Shown here in pieces: positions 23,387-34,669 of a stretch of 64,000 nucleotides of DNA. The position numbers were made by a program, and so were the translations under genes. The notes under the pieces are model-generated. The model worked only from the letters and a program-made list of their open reading frames with translations, did not search any database and had not been told where the DNA came from. Origin of the DNA: Edolisoma coerulescens. Its lineage: Eukaryota > Chordata > Aves > Passeriformes > Campephagidae. The stretch lies in the NCBI GenBank assembly GCA_013397115.1, contig VWZW01001378.1, positions 63,761-127,760 on the forward strand, in the 5' to 3' direction. Every line of letters begins with the position of its first letter. Position 1 is the first letter of the stretch.

Positions 23387-25147
23387 GGTCATACAGATGC
23401 TCTGGAGCAACATCTGTACCAGCAGGGCCTTTTCCTGCAGTTCATGTCACAGCACAGCATACCCCAGGTAGTGGCAGCCCCACTCACATGGTGGATGGGG
23501 TATCAGGTCATCAGCGTTCTCAGATGCCCTTCATGAAGTGGCCGTGGTGGCAGATAGTGGTTCAGGGGCCATCTCTGTGCTTTTCCTCACACACTTCCTC
23601 CGTGCCTTGGAAGGTCCCAGAGGTGACTGCACAGCCTGGTATGGGCCCTCTGAGTTGTCTATGGACAGCAAGGTCTTTTGGCCAGGTCTACAGAATGAAT
23701 CCTGAAGATCAGAGCCCTGCTGAAGGATGCTCTACTTTGGGAGCAGCGTCTGTGTTCCCAGGGCAGCTACCAGCCTGAGCCAAGGCTGTGGACCCCAGGA
23801 ATGAGCAGGACCACTCCTCAGGACTGGCATGTCCCTTTTCATAAAAAGTGGGGTTGGAAACAGCCTGGATTTCCATTTCTTGACGAGGCAGAGGTTGGAG
23901 GCCAGCCACCTCTCCCCATACATATCCATTAGCTTTTGGGAGCATCCATGCCACCACAGTAAAATGCTAACAATGCTACTTTTCATATTACAGCTCCTAC
24001 TGTTTGGTTTTTCCCTTGTAGCTCCAAGGAGTTGTCTAGAGTCCTGTTACAGTGAGAGGAGTTTGTAGTTCTTCACAAACTGATGGCAATTTCCTTCTAG
24101 TCTTCTTGATTGCAAAGAGAAGCTAGAAAACACCTTCTGGGCATTTGCAAAAATCCAAACAATGGAAAAGAAAAGGGAAAAATGTTTTATTTAAACATCT
24201 CTTGATAACTCAGTCTCCCTCATGATTTTTGTGGGGTGTTTAGCATTTAGCTGTGCATTTACAGGAACAGGGATCCCCCAGACCACAAACTTTTCAAGCT
24301 GCTGATCCTCTTGGTCATCCTACATCTTTCCAGCAGCACAGTGATTACTGTGGAGACAGTCTCACCAAGCCTGCTGTGCTGCTCTTATTAGAAGTATTTC
24401 TGTGCTGCAGAAGGAAAACAACAATAAAGGGAATATGTTGCTTCTGCATGCGTTAAGAGCACTGATCAAACCACATGAGATCCCATTTCAGACATAATGT
24501 GCATTGGAGGGCAAAATTAGATTGAGGAGTAAATGGAGCCTAAAATTTCCATAGCTTTATTCGTCAGAAAGCTGTTTCATTGCGTGGTTTAATTCTCCTA
24601 TTTCTTTCATTCATTGCGTGTAGATGCTGGCTAGAGTACATTTCAGAAATAATGCGATGAAAAAACCCCATCTTTAATTTGGCAGTGGTTGTGAGGTGTG
24701 TAAGGCTGTTCAGACCTAAGATGTGAGGTGATATGAAATGCAGAAGCATGTTACTCAACAGCAGAAAACCAGACAAACTAGCACTTTTAGCAGGAAGAGG
24801 TGTTTTGTTTTGGAATTGTTATTTTATATTTTGGCTTTTCATTTTGGTTTCTTTTGCATTTATTTAATTCTGAATTCTTTAAAGTTGGTTTTATTATTTC
24901 TATTTGAAAGTTTTATTTAATTGCTGCTTGTGAATTACACTGCATATGAATGGCACTTGACCAAAAAATAGCATTTTCTAGGCTAAAATCTGCCATGAGG
25001 GTAAGCCCATTATTTTTATGTGAGATTTCTTTTCTCTCCCTTTTAAACATGTCAGTTTGACCGGAGGAGGCTAACTGGTCTCTCAGATAAGTAGACACAT
25101 GGGGTTTTTTTCCTTTGTAGGCAACACTTGATGTCATTTCCAAACTA

Positions 25148-25155
25148 ATGCAAAT
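25148..25155 (+). promoter_or_regulatory. Octamer motif ATGCAAAT
   Basis: This is a perfect forward octamer in AT-rich, repeat-free sequence. It could bind OCT factors; no other supporting feature is visible. Confidence 0.25.
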
Positions 25156-25872
25156 TGCTGAGGAGAGCACTTGGTGTGTGATGAGTCCCTTTTGAAACAC
25201 TGGAAACTGCAGATCAGGATAGTTGCCACCAGTGGTATGGTCAGAGCAGGAGGACAAGCCCATGTATGTCTCCATCCCATGCACACCTTTGTGTATTCAT
25301 GCTTCCAGTCTGCACTCCCTGCTCCATTTCTTTCCCAGAACCTCTGGAAGCTCTCTTTGCTTCCATCGTGCTGCTTTAGCAGTTCCCACATGCTAATTGT
25401 GTGTAATTTTGCCTCTTCCTGCCTTGCACAGTGAGCCATGGAAATAAGAAGGGGGAGAGGAGCCAATTTCAGACAGTTTTCCAGTGAAAGTTGGACCAGA
25501 CCTGAAACCCAGTTGAATACCTCCATCAATTTTAGTGATATGTAAGCAGAGTCTCACCTTTGAGATCTTGACCACCAGAAGATCCCATCCTGTCAGGGCT
25601 AGAAGGAGCTGCCTTCCCCTGCTCCTGAAACTTGGTATGTGAGGAGGTGCTTCTCCTCCACACTGGTGGAGGGACTGACCCTTGGACCAGGAGCCACTGG
25701 AGGTTTATCCAAGCTTGGGCTGTTGGGTCCTTGTGCCCCTGTAGCCCTTTCTGGGGGTCCCTGCTGAGCACATGCAGGGTCCATCCTCCCTTCTGGCTGT
25801 GGCAGGGCCCTGCAGATCCAACAGCTGTGAAAATATTCAAGATTTTTACTTTGTTCAGGTCTATTTCATATT

Positions 25873-25922
25873 AAAAAGAAACCAACAAAACCAAACCCAC
25901 AACAAATAGAGAAACAAAATAC
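25873..25922. repeat. A-rich ACAAA/ACCAA simple repeat
   Basis: An interrupted run of AAACC, ACAAA and similar units with almost no T or G. No retroposon body precedes it that I can identify. Confidence 0.7.
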
Positions 25923-27639
25923 CTCCTTACAAAACTCCAGATCTAAAGAAAGTTTAACAACAGAAAGTACTAAATAAGATAAAACCAGCCCAGAGCAGTG
26001 TGCACTTCTTGGTTTTATTTGGGACACTTTTTATATCTGTACTCAGTATATCTTAAATTTTACATAGTGAAATTATTCTAAACTTGAAAATGAGATTTAA
26101 CATTTTTTTTAAGGAAAATCAAATGTTCTAGCATCTTCAGAAATTTTCCATACACACCCATTAACTTTTTGGAGTTAAAATGCCCAAATGAACAGCTCTC
26201 TGCTTGCATAAACTCCAGGTTTATGCAATTCAAGTTGTTGGGGCATTTCTGTCTCTTAGGGTAAAGGCTTCATTATGAAAGATCTTCGCTGGCACTGGCA
26301 CAAAGGCAAACATGACATGATATCTGTGGTCTGCCACCTCCTCCTCACTGTGCGTCTGTTTGTCCCCTCCTTTGGGAGGGACTGTGCAGGGACAAGCACC
26401 TGTGTGGGATTTGCAGGCTGTGCCAGGCAGACCCAGCCTCCCCCAAAGAACTCCCTTCTGCAGGGTGCCACTGCAGCTGCTGCAGGATGCCCCATGCTGC
26501 TTGCAGCCTGCTGCTCCTCTGCTGTTCTCCAGGCAGGTGTGGGAGGGGAAGGAGCCCACAAAAGGGATTTAATGCCTTCAGACTGCTACGTCTCCTCCCA
26601 CAAGATCTCATCATCCTCGCACTCACCTTCATCTGCTCTCCCTTCCTCTTGGTGTCCCCTTGATAGATGAAGTGTCATAGATAAAGTTGTGGTGGTGTGC
26701 ACATGTAATGTGGTGGGATCATCTCCATTGTTCTGCCATGCATCCCCATGCATCCCCACACTTTCCCACATCCCTCCACACATGGAGCTGTGAGCACCTG
26801 AGACCCAGGCCATGCCTTACCCTGCCCCAACCACTGGTGGGCCTGCTAGCCCCACACTGGGCTCAGTGAGAGACTTTGCAAGGCCTGAAGATGTCATTTA
26901 TCATGGGCCAGGGAAAGGCTAAATTATGCTGATGCATTTTAGTGTGTGGCTAGTTGTTGGCCACACAAGAATTAGGGTAGGGGTGGGTCCTGGCAAGGAT
27001 GTTGTCTGCCTGGGGTATTTTTCCCCATTCTCCACACAGATGTCCCCTCCAATACATTGTGAATGTGTGTGTTGATTGAAGGGGTCAACGGTGGAATTCT
27101 AACCTTGCATGTGTTACAGGAGGGACAAGAGAACCAGGTGGACTTTGAAGATCAAGGTGGATGATGGTGCAGCTCAGCTCAGGTCTGCAGACAAAACTTT
27201 CTCATCCTAGCAACTCTAAAAAGTATGTGACAAGCTGGAATATTGAGTTGTTTATAGGGTGCAAGAGCTCTGTGGCTGCACAGAAGAAGGGATAGGAGTT
27301 TTACGCAGCAGCACAAGTATTGTCCAAAGGAGATGGGACTGAGGGCAGAGCAGTCTGTAGCTCCAGGGCTCTTTCTCAGGAATCACGGGGAAAACATACT
27401 GGGGTGTTCATCCGTACTTCCCCACTGCATTGTTGCTCTGACAGAAAGCATCGTTCTTCCTTCCTTTCTCTTCTACCTGCCCTGGCTCTCTTTTACAAGT
27501 GTAACTGGGTCAATGGAAAGAGTAGCAGGGATACCTGCTACGAAAGGCAGCTTTGGACTCCTCTAGACATCTGCTGCTGCTTTGCAGATGAGGAGAAAAA
27601 CAGACCTACATCTGCAGCCCCTGTTTCAGTGCAGTGTGC

Positions 27640-28100
27640 TTAATCTGAATTTTATGGCTCTGATAGCAGATTACGGTGCCACTGTCATGAGCCCTTGCAG
27701 CCCCAGTCACAGTGGACACTGCGCATTTCAATACCTCCTCCACTAATCTTTCCCCCACTGCTCCCATTCCCTGGCTGCTAATTTCACGCAGGCACTTAAA
27801 CATGATGGATAATTGTGTTCTGCTTATCAATGTTTAATTTAAGGGCTGTTCTGTCTGACCTGAATGCCCTCTGCAAGAGCTGTGCCTCATTATTGATTTC
27901 ATGGTCATACCTGTGACATTACCTGCTTTGTAGGAAGTAGACTTTGACATTCCTGTGAGGCTTTGGCAGCCAGAGCTAATTGTCAGAAGAATAATCGAGT
28001 CAGCAAAATCATTACAGGTGATCTGTATGTTACCACTGTTTTATCTGCCTCTAATTAGGTGCAGGAGAGGTAACTCATCACAGTAAGCACACCACACTGG
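27640..28100. promoter_or_regulatory. Candidate conserved non-coding element
   Basis: The block is free of simple repeats and CR1 and unusually rich in evenly spread AT-type factor sites. These include CTAATTAG near 28052, TTATCAATGTTTAATTTAAG near 27824, AGCTAATTGTC near 27975 and ATTATTGATTTC near 27890. This texture differs from the GC-richer, low-quality intron DNA on either side and resembles vertebrate developmental enhancers. That is inference; only alignment to other amniotes would settle it. Confidence 0.35.
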
Positions 28101-29717
28101 TTTGATGTCCACAAATAAAGCAAGATGAGCACAGGAGGGGAGTTATTCATTAACAGCAGCAATTCAGTGTGTTGGAGTCCTGTGCTGGTGACATCTTCTT
28201 TCCCAGTGGAACGGCATGAAATGCCATACTGCAGGCATCCATGGGATACAGAGTCTGAGCCACTTTTGGGCAGGACTGAATGTTGGGGCATGTGCTCAGT
28301 GGCTTTGGACCCGAGGCAGTAATGACTGAGCTGCTGCTGTGGAGTGGTATTTTGTATGTGATAGAACCAGATAGCTTTTTTAGGACATGTCTCTTGTTTG
28401 GGTACTCCACTGCCTCATGCTGCTGCCCTGGGCACACCCTGGGTGATAACGCACGTGTCCCCAGGTGGCAAAGGGAGCAAGAGCCAATTGATGGAACTCA
28501 TCATGTCCTTTTTCTGATAACAGAGTTGTGCATTTGACCAAAACCAAACACTTTCTTTGGGATAAGAGTTGAAACAACCAGGTTAGCATGATCAAGTTTT
28601 ACACTGGGCAGAAGAAAAAGAGCTTTTTTGTAAGTGGGAACTGAATTTTTCAGAATAAAAGTCAGGGCTGGTGACCAATTTAACTGAAATAGGCTAGAAA
28701 TTTGGGCTTGCTGCCCAGAGATGAAGTGGCTCCCAAAAAGTGTCTCTGCCAATTTTTTTTTCTTCCCAGTGTTAAGCAATGGCATCCCTTCCTGTAAGGC
28801 ACCACAGCTTCTTCATATCAGGGGTAGCAAGTGCCTGGCATGGCAGGACAGCTGCCAAAGCCCACCAAAGAGAGAGCAATGTGTGCAGGCTCCTAGGGCC
28901 AGCAGTCCTCTGGGGTCCGGGCAGCAGAACAGCATCAGTGCAGGTCCCTTCCTCTGCCACCGACATTTGCAGGCACTTGATGAAGGAGGTGCCATGTGAC
29001 AGGACCAGGAACATGACCACAGAGGGGGTGCTATCCTCCTCCCATCGCAGTGTGGAGTCTTAGAGACCATGCAAGGTCATTTTGAAGAGAGCACAGTCTA
29101 AAGCCAAGTTTTTCCATCTGGGAGGCCTTTTGGAAGTGGTTTATTAATTCTGCTGGTGCCCTGCTGCAGCTGCTACGTGGCATCCCTGCACGAAACCAGC
29201 ATAAGGATTCCTTGCACGCAGAGGCTGCCAGGCAAGGAGCTGTAGAACCCCAGACTGAATGGGATGGTGCTTGGAAGCACCTGCCCAGCTCATTGCACAA
29301 CTCTATGGGCTGCTGTGGCAGCATCTTTTCATCTCCACTTTGCCTAGTGCAAACCTGCATTTTTAAAAATTGTTTACTGGAAAGATATGAAGAGTCAGGT
29401 GACGCAGCAGGTTCTGTGTGGATCTGGGGGAAGGGCTCTGATCTGTGCTGGTAGACAGGTCTGTGGGGGATCTGGTCTGGGCAGGAATGGAGAGGGTGTT
29501 GATGCCTGAGGTGGAGCCTAGGGCAATGCTGGTCTCTGCTGGGTGGAGCACTCTGGTGCTAGGTGGTACTTTGCGTAATTTCAGACAGGGGTGTGTGCTA
29601 CCTTGGGTGGCCATTTCAGATGGGCTGATGGCTTGTAATGGTACCTGCAAGGAGAGTGGGAGTGCAGGAGGATTCATCAGCACCACAGACTGGCTTTCCC
29701 AATAATGCTGGCCTATT

Positions 29718-29790
29718 GGTATTGAACCTCTGACTCTGAAGAGGTGGCATTACCCCATTAACCCAGAGCACTGCCTCATTCTTGACCATG
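29718..29790 (-). repeat. Possible old tRNA-derived SINE remnant
   Basis: On the - strand GGTTCAATACC resembles the Pol III B box GGTTCGANTCC at 9 of 11 positions, preceded by CAGAGTCAGA as in MIR-like tRNA-derived SINEs. No clear A box, cloverleaf or tail is found, so it is not a tRNA gene, and the SINE reading is weak. Confidence 0.15.
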
Positions 29791-32700
29791 CTCCTGAGCC
29801 AGTGGCAATCACACACCTGCTGTGAGCATGGGGCAGGGGGTAAAGGCCTGGCTTCCCTCGGTGCAGACCATGGTGCATCTCGGAGAGGAAAATCACCAGC
29901 CCCGCTGATGGTTCTGAGACAGTGGCAAAGGGGCTCTGTGAGCCCCCTTCTACCACCTGAACCCCCTACATTTTCTGATGTATCCTTTGCTGTAATTAAT
30001 TACGTGTCCAGTGGGCTCATTTCTTTCATACTGTTACTGACAATCTGTTAGATAAAGGGAAAAAATGCATTGGTGCCCTGTGGTATTGAAAGTGAAGGGT
30101 TTTCACACTGTCAGGGTAATGAATTCTGTACGGCTTTGAAGCACCTGAGCTTGGGGGAGTCCTTGTGTCATGTGTCTGGGAGTGACAACCCCCAGTGGTT
30201 AATTACTGCCATGGATGAGAGCTGAGCTGATAGCAAAATGAGATAATTTCATTAGTAGTTAAATTTGAAGTTAATTGGATTCACGTTTACACACAGTAGT
30301 GTACAAAGGCACACTTGGAAATGCTTTTTGCCGCCTTTTGATTTTTTTTTTTTTTTNGGTTCTAAACTGCTCCCTCTTTTTTTTTCACCATAGTTTGGAG
30401 ACAGGAGAGTCCTCTGCTGCCACAGGCTGCTCTCTGCCCCAGCCATTTTGTCCTGCAGCGGGTACATTTGCTGATGCCTAAGCGCTGCTTGCCTCATCTG
30501 TGCAGGGGTTGCTGCTAAGCTCTCCTGTAGCTGGTGACAGAATTTCTTTTATGGAAGAATATTACTTATTTACACTTTTTTTTGCAAAATGATAATTTGC
30601 TTTCATTGTGAGTGTTGCCAGCTCCTGGTGAATGGAAGGATAGGCATTTATTGACTATCATCTGTGTGCAGAGCCTTTGACATGCACAGGGGCATCTGTA
30701 GCAGAGGTGTTTGCTTCACTCCCCACAATGACAACACTAGTGCTCCCCCTAAGACATTTCCCCTCTGGAAATCAGATCAGTGATGTATCAGCGTTGCCTT
30801 GGAGGTGTTCACCAGAAACATGAAGAAGCCTGGTGAAGCAGTCTGGAGGAGGTGGTAGGGTGAAGGAGATGGCAGGGTCCAGGCTGAATGGGCACTAGTG
30901 CTGCTGTGTGCTCCTTCTGTCATGGAGGTGGGCCAGTTTCAGGTCAGCAGATATCACTGAAAGTACCGATGCTACTGGGGCTATCAGCCTGTCCGTGGGG
31001 ATGCCACTGTAAGCAAGACTCAGAAAGATATTTTGGTACTTGGAGCTTAAAATTGTTGGCAAAGGAAAGTTGGTTGTTGGTTACCTTGGGAAATCCTGCT
31101 AGGCTCTGCTCTAGTTGAGCTTCTCTATAGGCTGGAGCTGGCACCTGAGCTGCTCTGTCCTATGCAATACCAGCCCAGCAAGGCAAGGAGGCAGCTCTGC
31201 CCACAGCTGCTTCTTCCTCATCTCTAACTTTAGGTGTCTAAAGTAACCTTCAAAAAGTACAGGACAAAGACATTCAGGAAAAAATATGTCTTGAAGGACC
31301 TTGGTCCCTGTGTTTGTGTTGTCCACTGCTAAAATGTAGATGTTCATTTCCTCTTGAGTGCATTGCCTGTATGAGTAAGGCAGCAACACCCTGGAGCAGA
31401 GGCTGCTTCTCAACCTCTCTTTGTGCCAGGTGGATTAGTGTTTTTCTCTTAAATCAATTCTTTTAGAGCAATGGAAGCTTGCCAGCACTGTGGGAAAATC
31501 TCATAGAGAATGGGATGCTCCAGTCTTTCTTTTTTGGTGAAAGTTCATTGGATGGAATTGACAGGATGAGGTGGGATCGCAGCACTTGCAGCTATGCCCT
31601 TTGTCACCTTTGGCCAGCCCCCTCAGCCTCCTCTCCGGCCCTGCCTGAGACTTAGCTGTGGAGACCTTACTAGGAAGATTTGTTGACAGATTATAGAACA
31701 TTTCATTTGGAAATGGGATGTAATGGAAACCAGCCCAAACCTGTAGAATAGATCATGGGTGACGTTTTCTTTATTCACTGAGGAGCAGAGATCCTACTCG
31801 TCATACTGTCCTTAGTAGTGGTAACATTGCTCAGTGCCCTTGACAATGATCTTAATGATTCTGGGTGTGGCAGTGGCTTTGGAGAAAGTGAAAAAATTGT
31901 AATATTATGAAATATACAAGTAAATGTCAAGGTTTTTATAATAGCTATGGAAAGTGAGGAGTGGGGAGTAGTCAGTGTGGGGCAGTTTGGGAGGGGGAGC
32001 TTGCCCACAGATCAAGGCGCCTTTGGTACATGATGTGTTTTGCCATTCTGTGGTGACACCATACAACCAAGGAAGGGAAGAGTCCTGTTTTTCCTCCTGG
32101 GTCCCTGGAGGGCTCCTAGATGGCAGTAGTCAGGCTGTGAAATGTTTGTCTGCATTAGGGACAGCCTTTAGCTGAGTCCCTGCCAGCACTGGGGGTGAAC
32201 TTAGCTTCTGTGGCTGACTTTGTGTAGACCACAGATACTTTTGTATTCTCCAGACTGTAGAGATGACATAATCAGTGTTTAATTTTGTGTGGGAGAGAAG
32301 GAAGCAGGGCAATGATGAGGGGAGAACATTTTAATCTAAAATAACCATTTTCTGCCTGCATTGAATAATTAGAATTCATTATGTCCTTCCATAAGGGATG
32401 TGACTGCTCCCTAGAACTGGAGAGTGAATTAATCAATTGTTTTGAACCTTAAATTCTTTTAGGATGTGAATGCACCATAAATATTCTCTAGGAAGGGCCT
32501 GAGAGGAACAGCTTGCATCCCAATTTGTGGATACTGAGTGCTGAGGAAAGTGGGGAATGTGCTAAGAGATCACTGCGGCAATGCTAGAGTTTTGGCATGT
32601 ACCCCTTTATCTGAGAGTACAGAGAGGCAGCCTTTGTGGCCATGACCCAGAGATTGTGAGCCACAATTTGCAATAACCTTTGTACCTGTCTCTTGTCTGA

Positions 32701-34087
32701 TCAGGTGAAGTCTCATTTCTTTAAAGATATTGAAAAAAGGAACATTTAAAAGTTTTATTTTTAGATCACTTAAAAATGAAATTGGGGCTCAAAACCTCTA
32801 CCAACCAAAAAAAATTTTAAACAAATGGTTTTGGCTTTTGGACAAATGTTCCGTTTCAATCTCTCCAGGCTCTAGAGACCTGAAGAAAGTTCATTGTCTT
32901 AAAAACAATTGCCTACAGAAAACAATGTGAAAAACCAGAATCTGTGCATTTTTTTTGTCAGTGGTGCTAAAATCAACAAAATCACATAACTTTTGCTGAT
33001 CCAACATGCTACCTTTTAAGAAAGGATCCTGATTTTTGCTAATGAGTTGTTTCGGGCCAACAGGATCTTGGAGCTGACTAGGGTCAGAGTGGTCCCTGTT
33101 CTGTAGAGGTTGGAGGAGCAGAAACTCATTCTTCGGGCCAGGTGCTCCATGCAGCCCAGAGTCCCTTCCTCTTAACTGAGGTGCACACCCAGCTTTTCAG
33201 AGCTAAACTCTCATGCAGTGCCACTGCCCCTGAGCTGTGGTTTGGATCTGATGGACCCCTCATTTCCCCCTGGCCTTGGAGGAGCCACTTGGCAGGCTGG
33301 CAGAGGTGCTGGCCAAGCCAGGGGGGTGGGTTGAAGGGGCAGGTCCACAAACTAAAGTGGTGCCTGAGTAGTGTGTGTGATGCTCACACAGGGAGGGGAT
33401 TGCAGCACCTACATCCAGCTGCTGACCCAGGCATGGTGTTGCAGGTTCAGTGCTACCGGGCACCTGTGTGTGTCTTGAAAGCAGCTTCTCCTTGGCTAGG
33501 TCTGCTGCCCAAGGATGCCATGGGAGCCCAGAAGACCATGAGTGGGCTCTAGGATTTCCTCTGGGGTGAGGGATGGATCCTCCCTGATGAGATCACAGGA
33601 GCATCATTTTCTTCTGGAGGGTCTCTTGTGGCCACAGCCGACAGTGGTTTACCCAAAATCCCACTGTGGTAGCCTGAAGGGATGGTGACTATCCCAGAAC
33701 CTCCACATGGGAGCAGGGTCCAGGCATGACTGAGGAAACACTTCTGTGGCACTGTGTGAGCCATTGCTATCTGACCTCCAGTCTTTACACTGCCAGCAGA
33801 AATGTCCTTGAAGGTGATAGGAGCTGTGCCTGGCAGAGGGTGAAGGAAGAGAGGGTACCCCAGACCCCTGGTCCAGGGGCAGAGGGAAATGGAGGATGTC
33901 CCATTGCCTGCTTCTGTGGGGTTATTTTCATGGAAGTCCTGTGGGTACTTGAGTAAAACCCATGTTTTTGTGGCCTAAGGAAAGAGGAGTGCATCAGGTC
34001 ATATCTGCAAATCTGACCCTTCTTCTGGCACTGTGACAAACGATATTTTAAACCACCTTCATGTCTCAATGTCTTGTGTTTGTTCCT

Positions 34088-34120
34088 TTTTTTTTTTTTN
34101 NNTTTTTTTTTTTTTTTACT
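34088..34120. repeat. Poly-T tract with uncalled bases
   Basis: A T homopolymer is interrupted by NNN at 34100-34102, so its true length is unknown. It lies about 450 bp upstream of exon 8, too far to be its polypyrimidine tract. Confidence 0.9.
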
Positions 34121-34567
34121 GCTTTAATAAGAGATAAAAGAAATGCCCTGCATTGTATTTAGATCTCAAACAGTCTCAGCCTGTGCATTTGATTTTCTAG
34201 GGAGTTTTCTGGGGAAATGTCATTAAGATCTCTGTTCTTTCCCATTTCACTGCTTTTGACTTTACAAATCTAAGCTTTGGAGGAATTTGGGAATAGGGGT
34301 GAGCGGCTGGAGTTCAGGCGGGTGTGTTCTTCTCCCTGCAGAGCTCTGCGCTTCCCCTTCCAGTCTCGCACTTCATTGGAGCTTTGTGGCAGCTTATAGA
34401 GAAAACAAAACTGTGCCTGCCCTCCCTGCCAGGCTGGAAATCCCATGCTGGTCCTCGCAGAGCAGTGATGACAAATGCATGGCTGTGTTCTGGGTGCTTG
34501 GGGAGATGTAAAACCATGTCTACTCGTCGCAATGCTCACGTGGTGATTTGTTGGTTTGATTCCTCAG

Positions 34568-34669
34568 GTCGCGAGCTGGCAAGTACAACCCTCCCAGGAT
34601 ACCCTCCACATGTCCCTCCTGCCGGACAGGGCAGCTACTCCGCTCCAGCACTGACAGGAATGGTGCCTG
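34568..34669 (+). CDS. PAX5: PAX5 exon 8 (internal coding exon)
   Basis: The first two bases complete the Gly codon begun in exon 7. The exon then reads RELASTTLPGYPPHVPP, AGQGSYSAPALTG, MVP, and ends on one base of the next Gly codon before GTGAGTC. Its 102 bp equal mammalian exon 8, residues about 304-338. It encodes the start of the Pro/Ser/Tyr-rich C-terminal transactivation region, which in mammals is about residues 304-391. PGYPPHVPPAGQGSYSAP is diagnostic of PAX5 against PAX2, which has PTGQGSYPTS here. Against human PAX5 from memory, D306 is Glu and T331 is Ala. The length is a multiple of three, so skipping preserves frame, and exon-8-less isoforms are known in mammals. Read-through of the donor would add five residues (ESSE plus the completed Gly) before a stop. 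Confidence 0.98.

Larger units (their letters stand above)
23387..27639. other. Intron 7 stretch, no genes seen
   Basis: No exon or interspersed repeat was recognised. It includes AT-rich sequence at 24540-25000, a perfect octamer at 25148-25155, an ACAAA-like simple repeat at 25873-25922 and a weak CATGCATCCC duplication at 26738-26757. Confidence 0.55.
6702..34567 (+). other. PAX5: PAX5 intron 7 (complete, 27,866 bp)
   Basis: The intron runs from the GTAAGT donor at 6702 to the CAG acceptor at 34565-34567 and is of phase 1, since the Gly codon is split after one base. It contains two CR1 copies, two solo LTR-like insertions, one large assembly gap and at least one block resembling a conserved element. 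Each is listed separately. I recognise no additional coding exon and no intronic gene on either strand. Confidence 0.93.
28101..34567. other. Distal intron 7, no genes seen
   Basis: Short AT-rich islands occur at 29980-30060 (TAATTAATTACG), 30230-30295 and 32330-32480 (GAATTAATCAATTG). A weak SINE-like stretch is at 29718-29790. T-runs hold uncalled bases at 30357 and 34100-34102. The exon 8 acceptor (GTTTGATTCCTCAG) ends the stretch. No exon is recognised. Confidence 0.55.

Noticed and set aside
29718..29790. A tRNA gene on the - strand
   Set aside because: There is a B-box-like sequence but no A box at the right spacing and no cloverleaf fold. At most it is an old SINE remnant.
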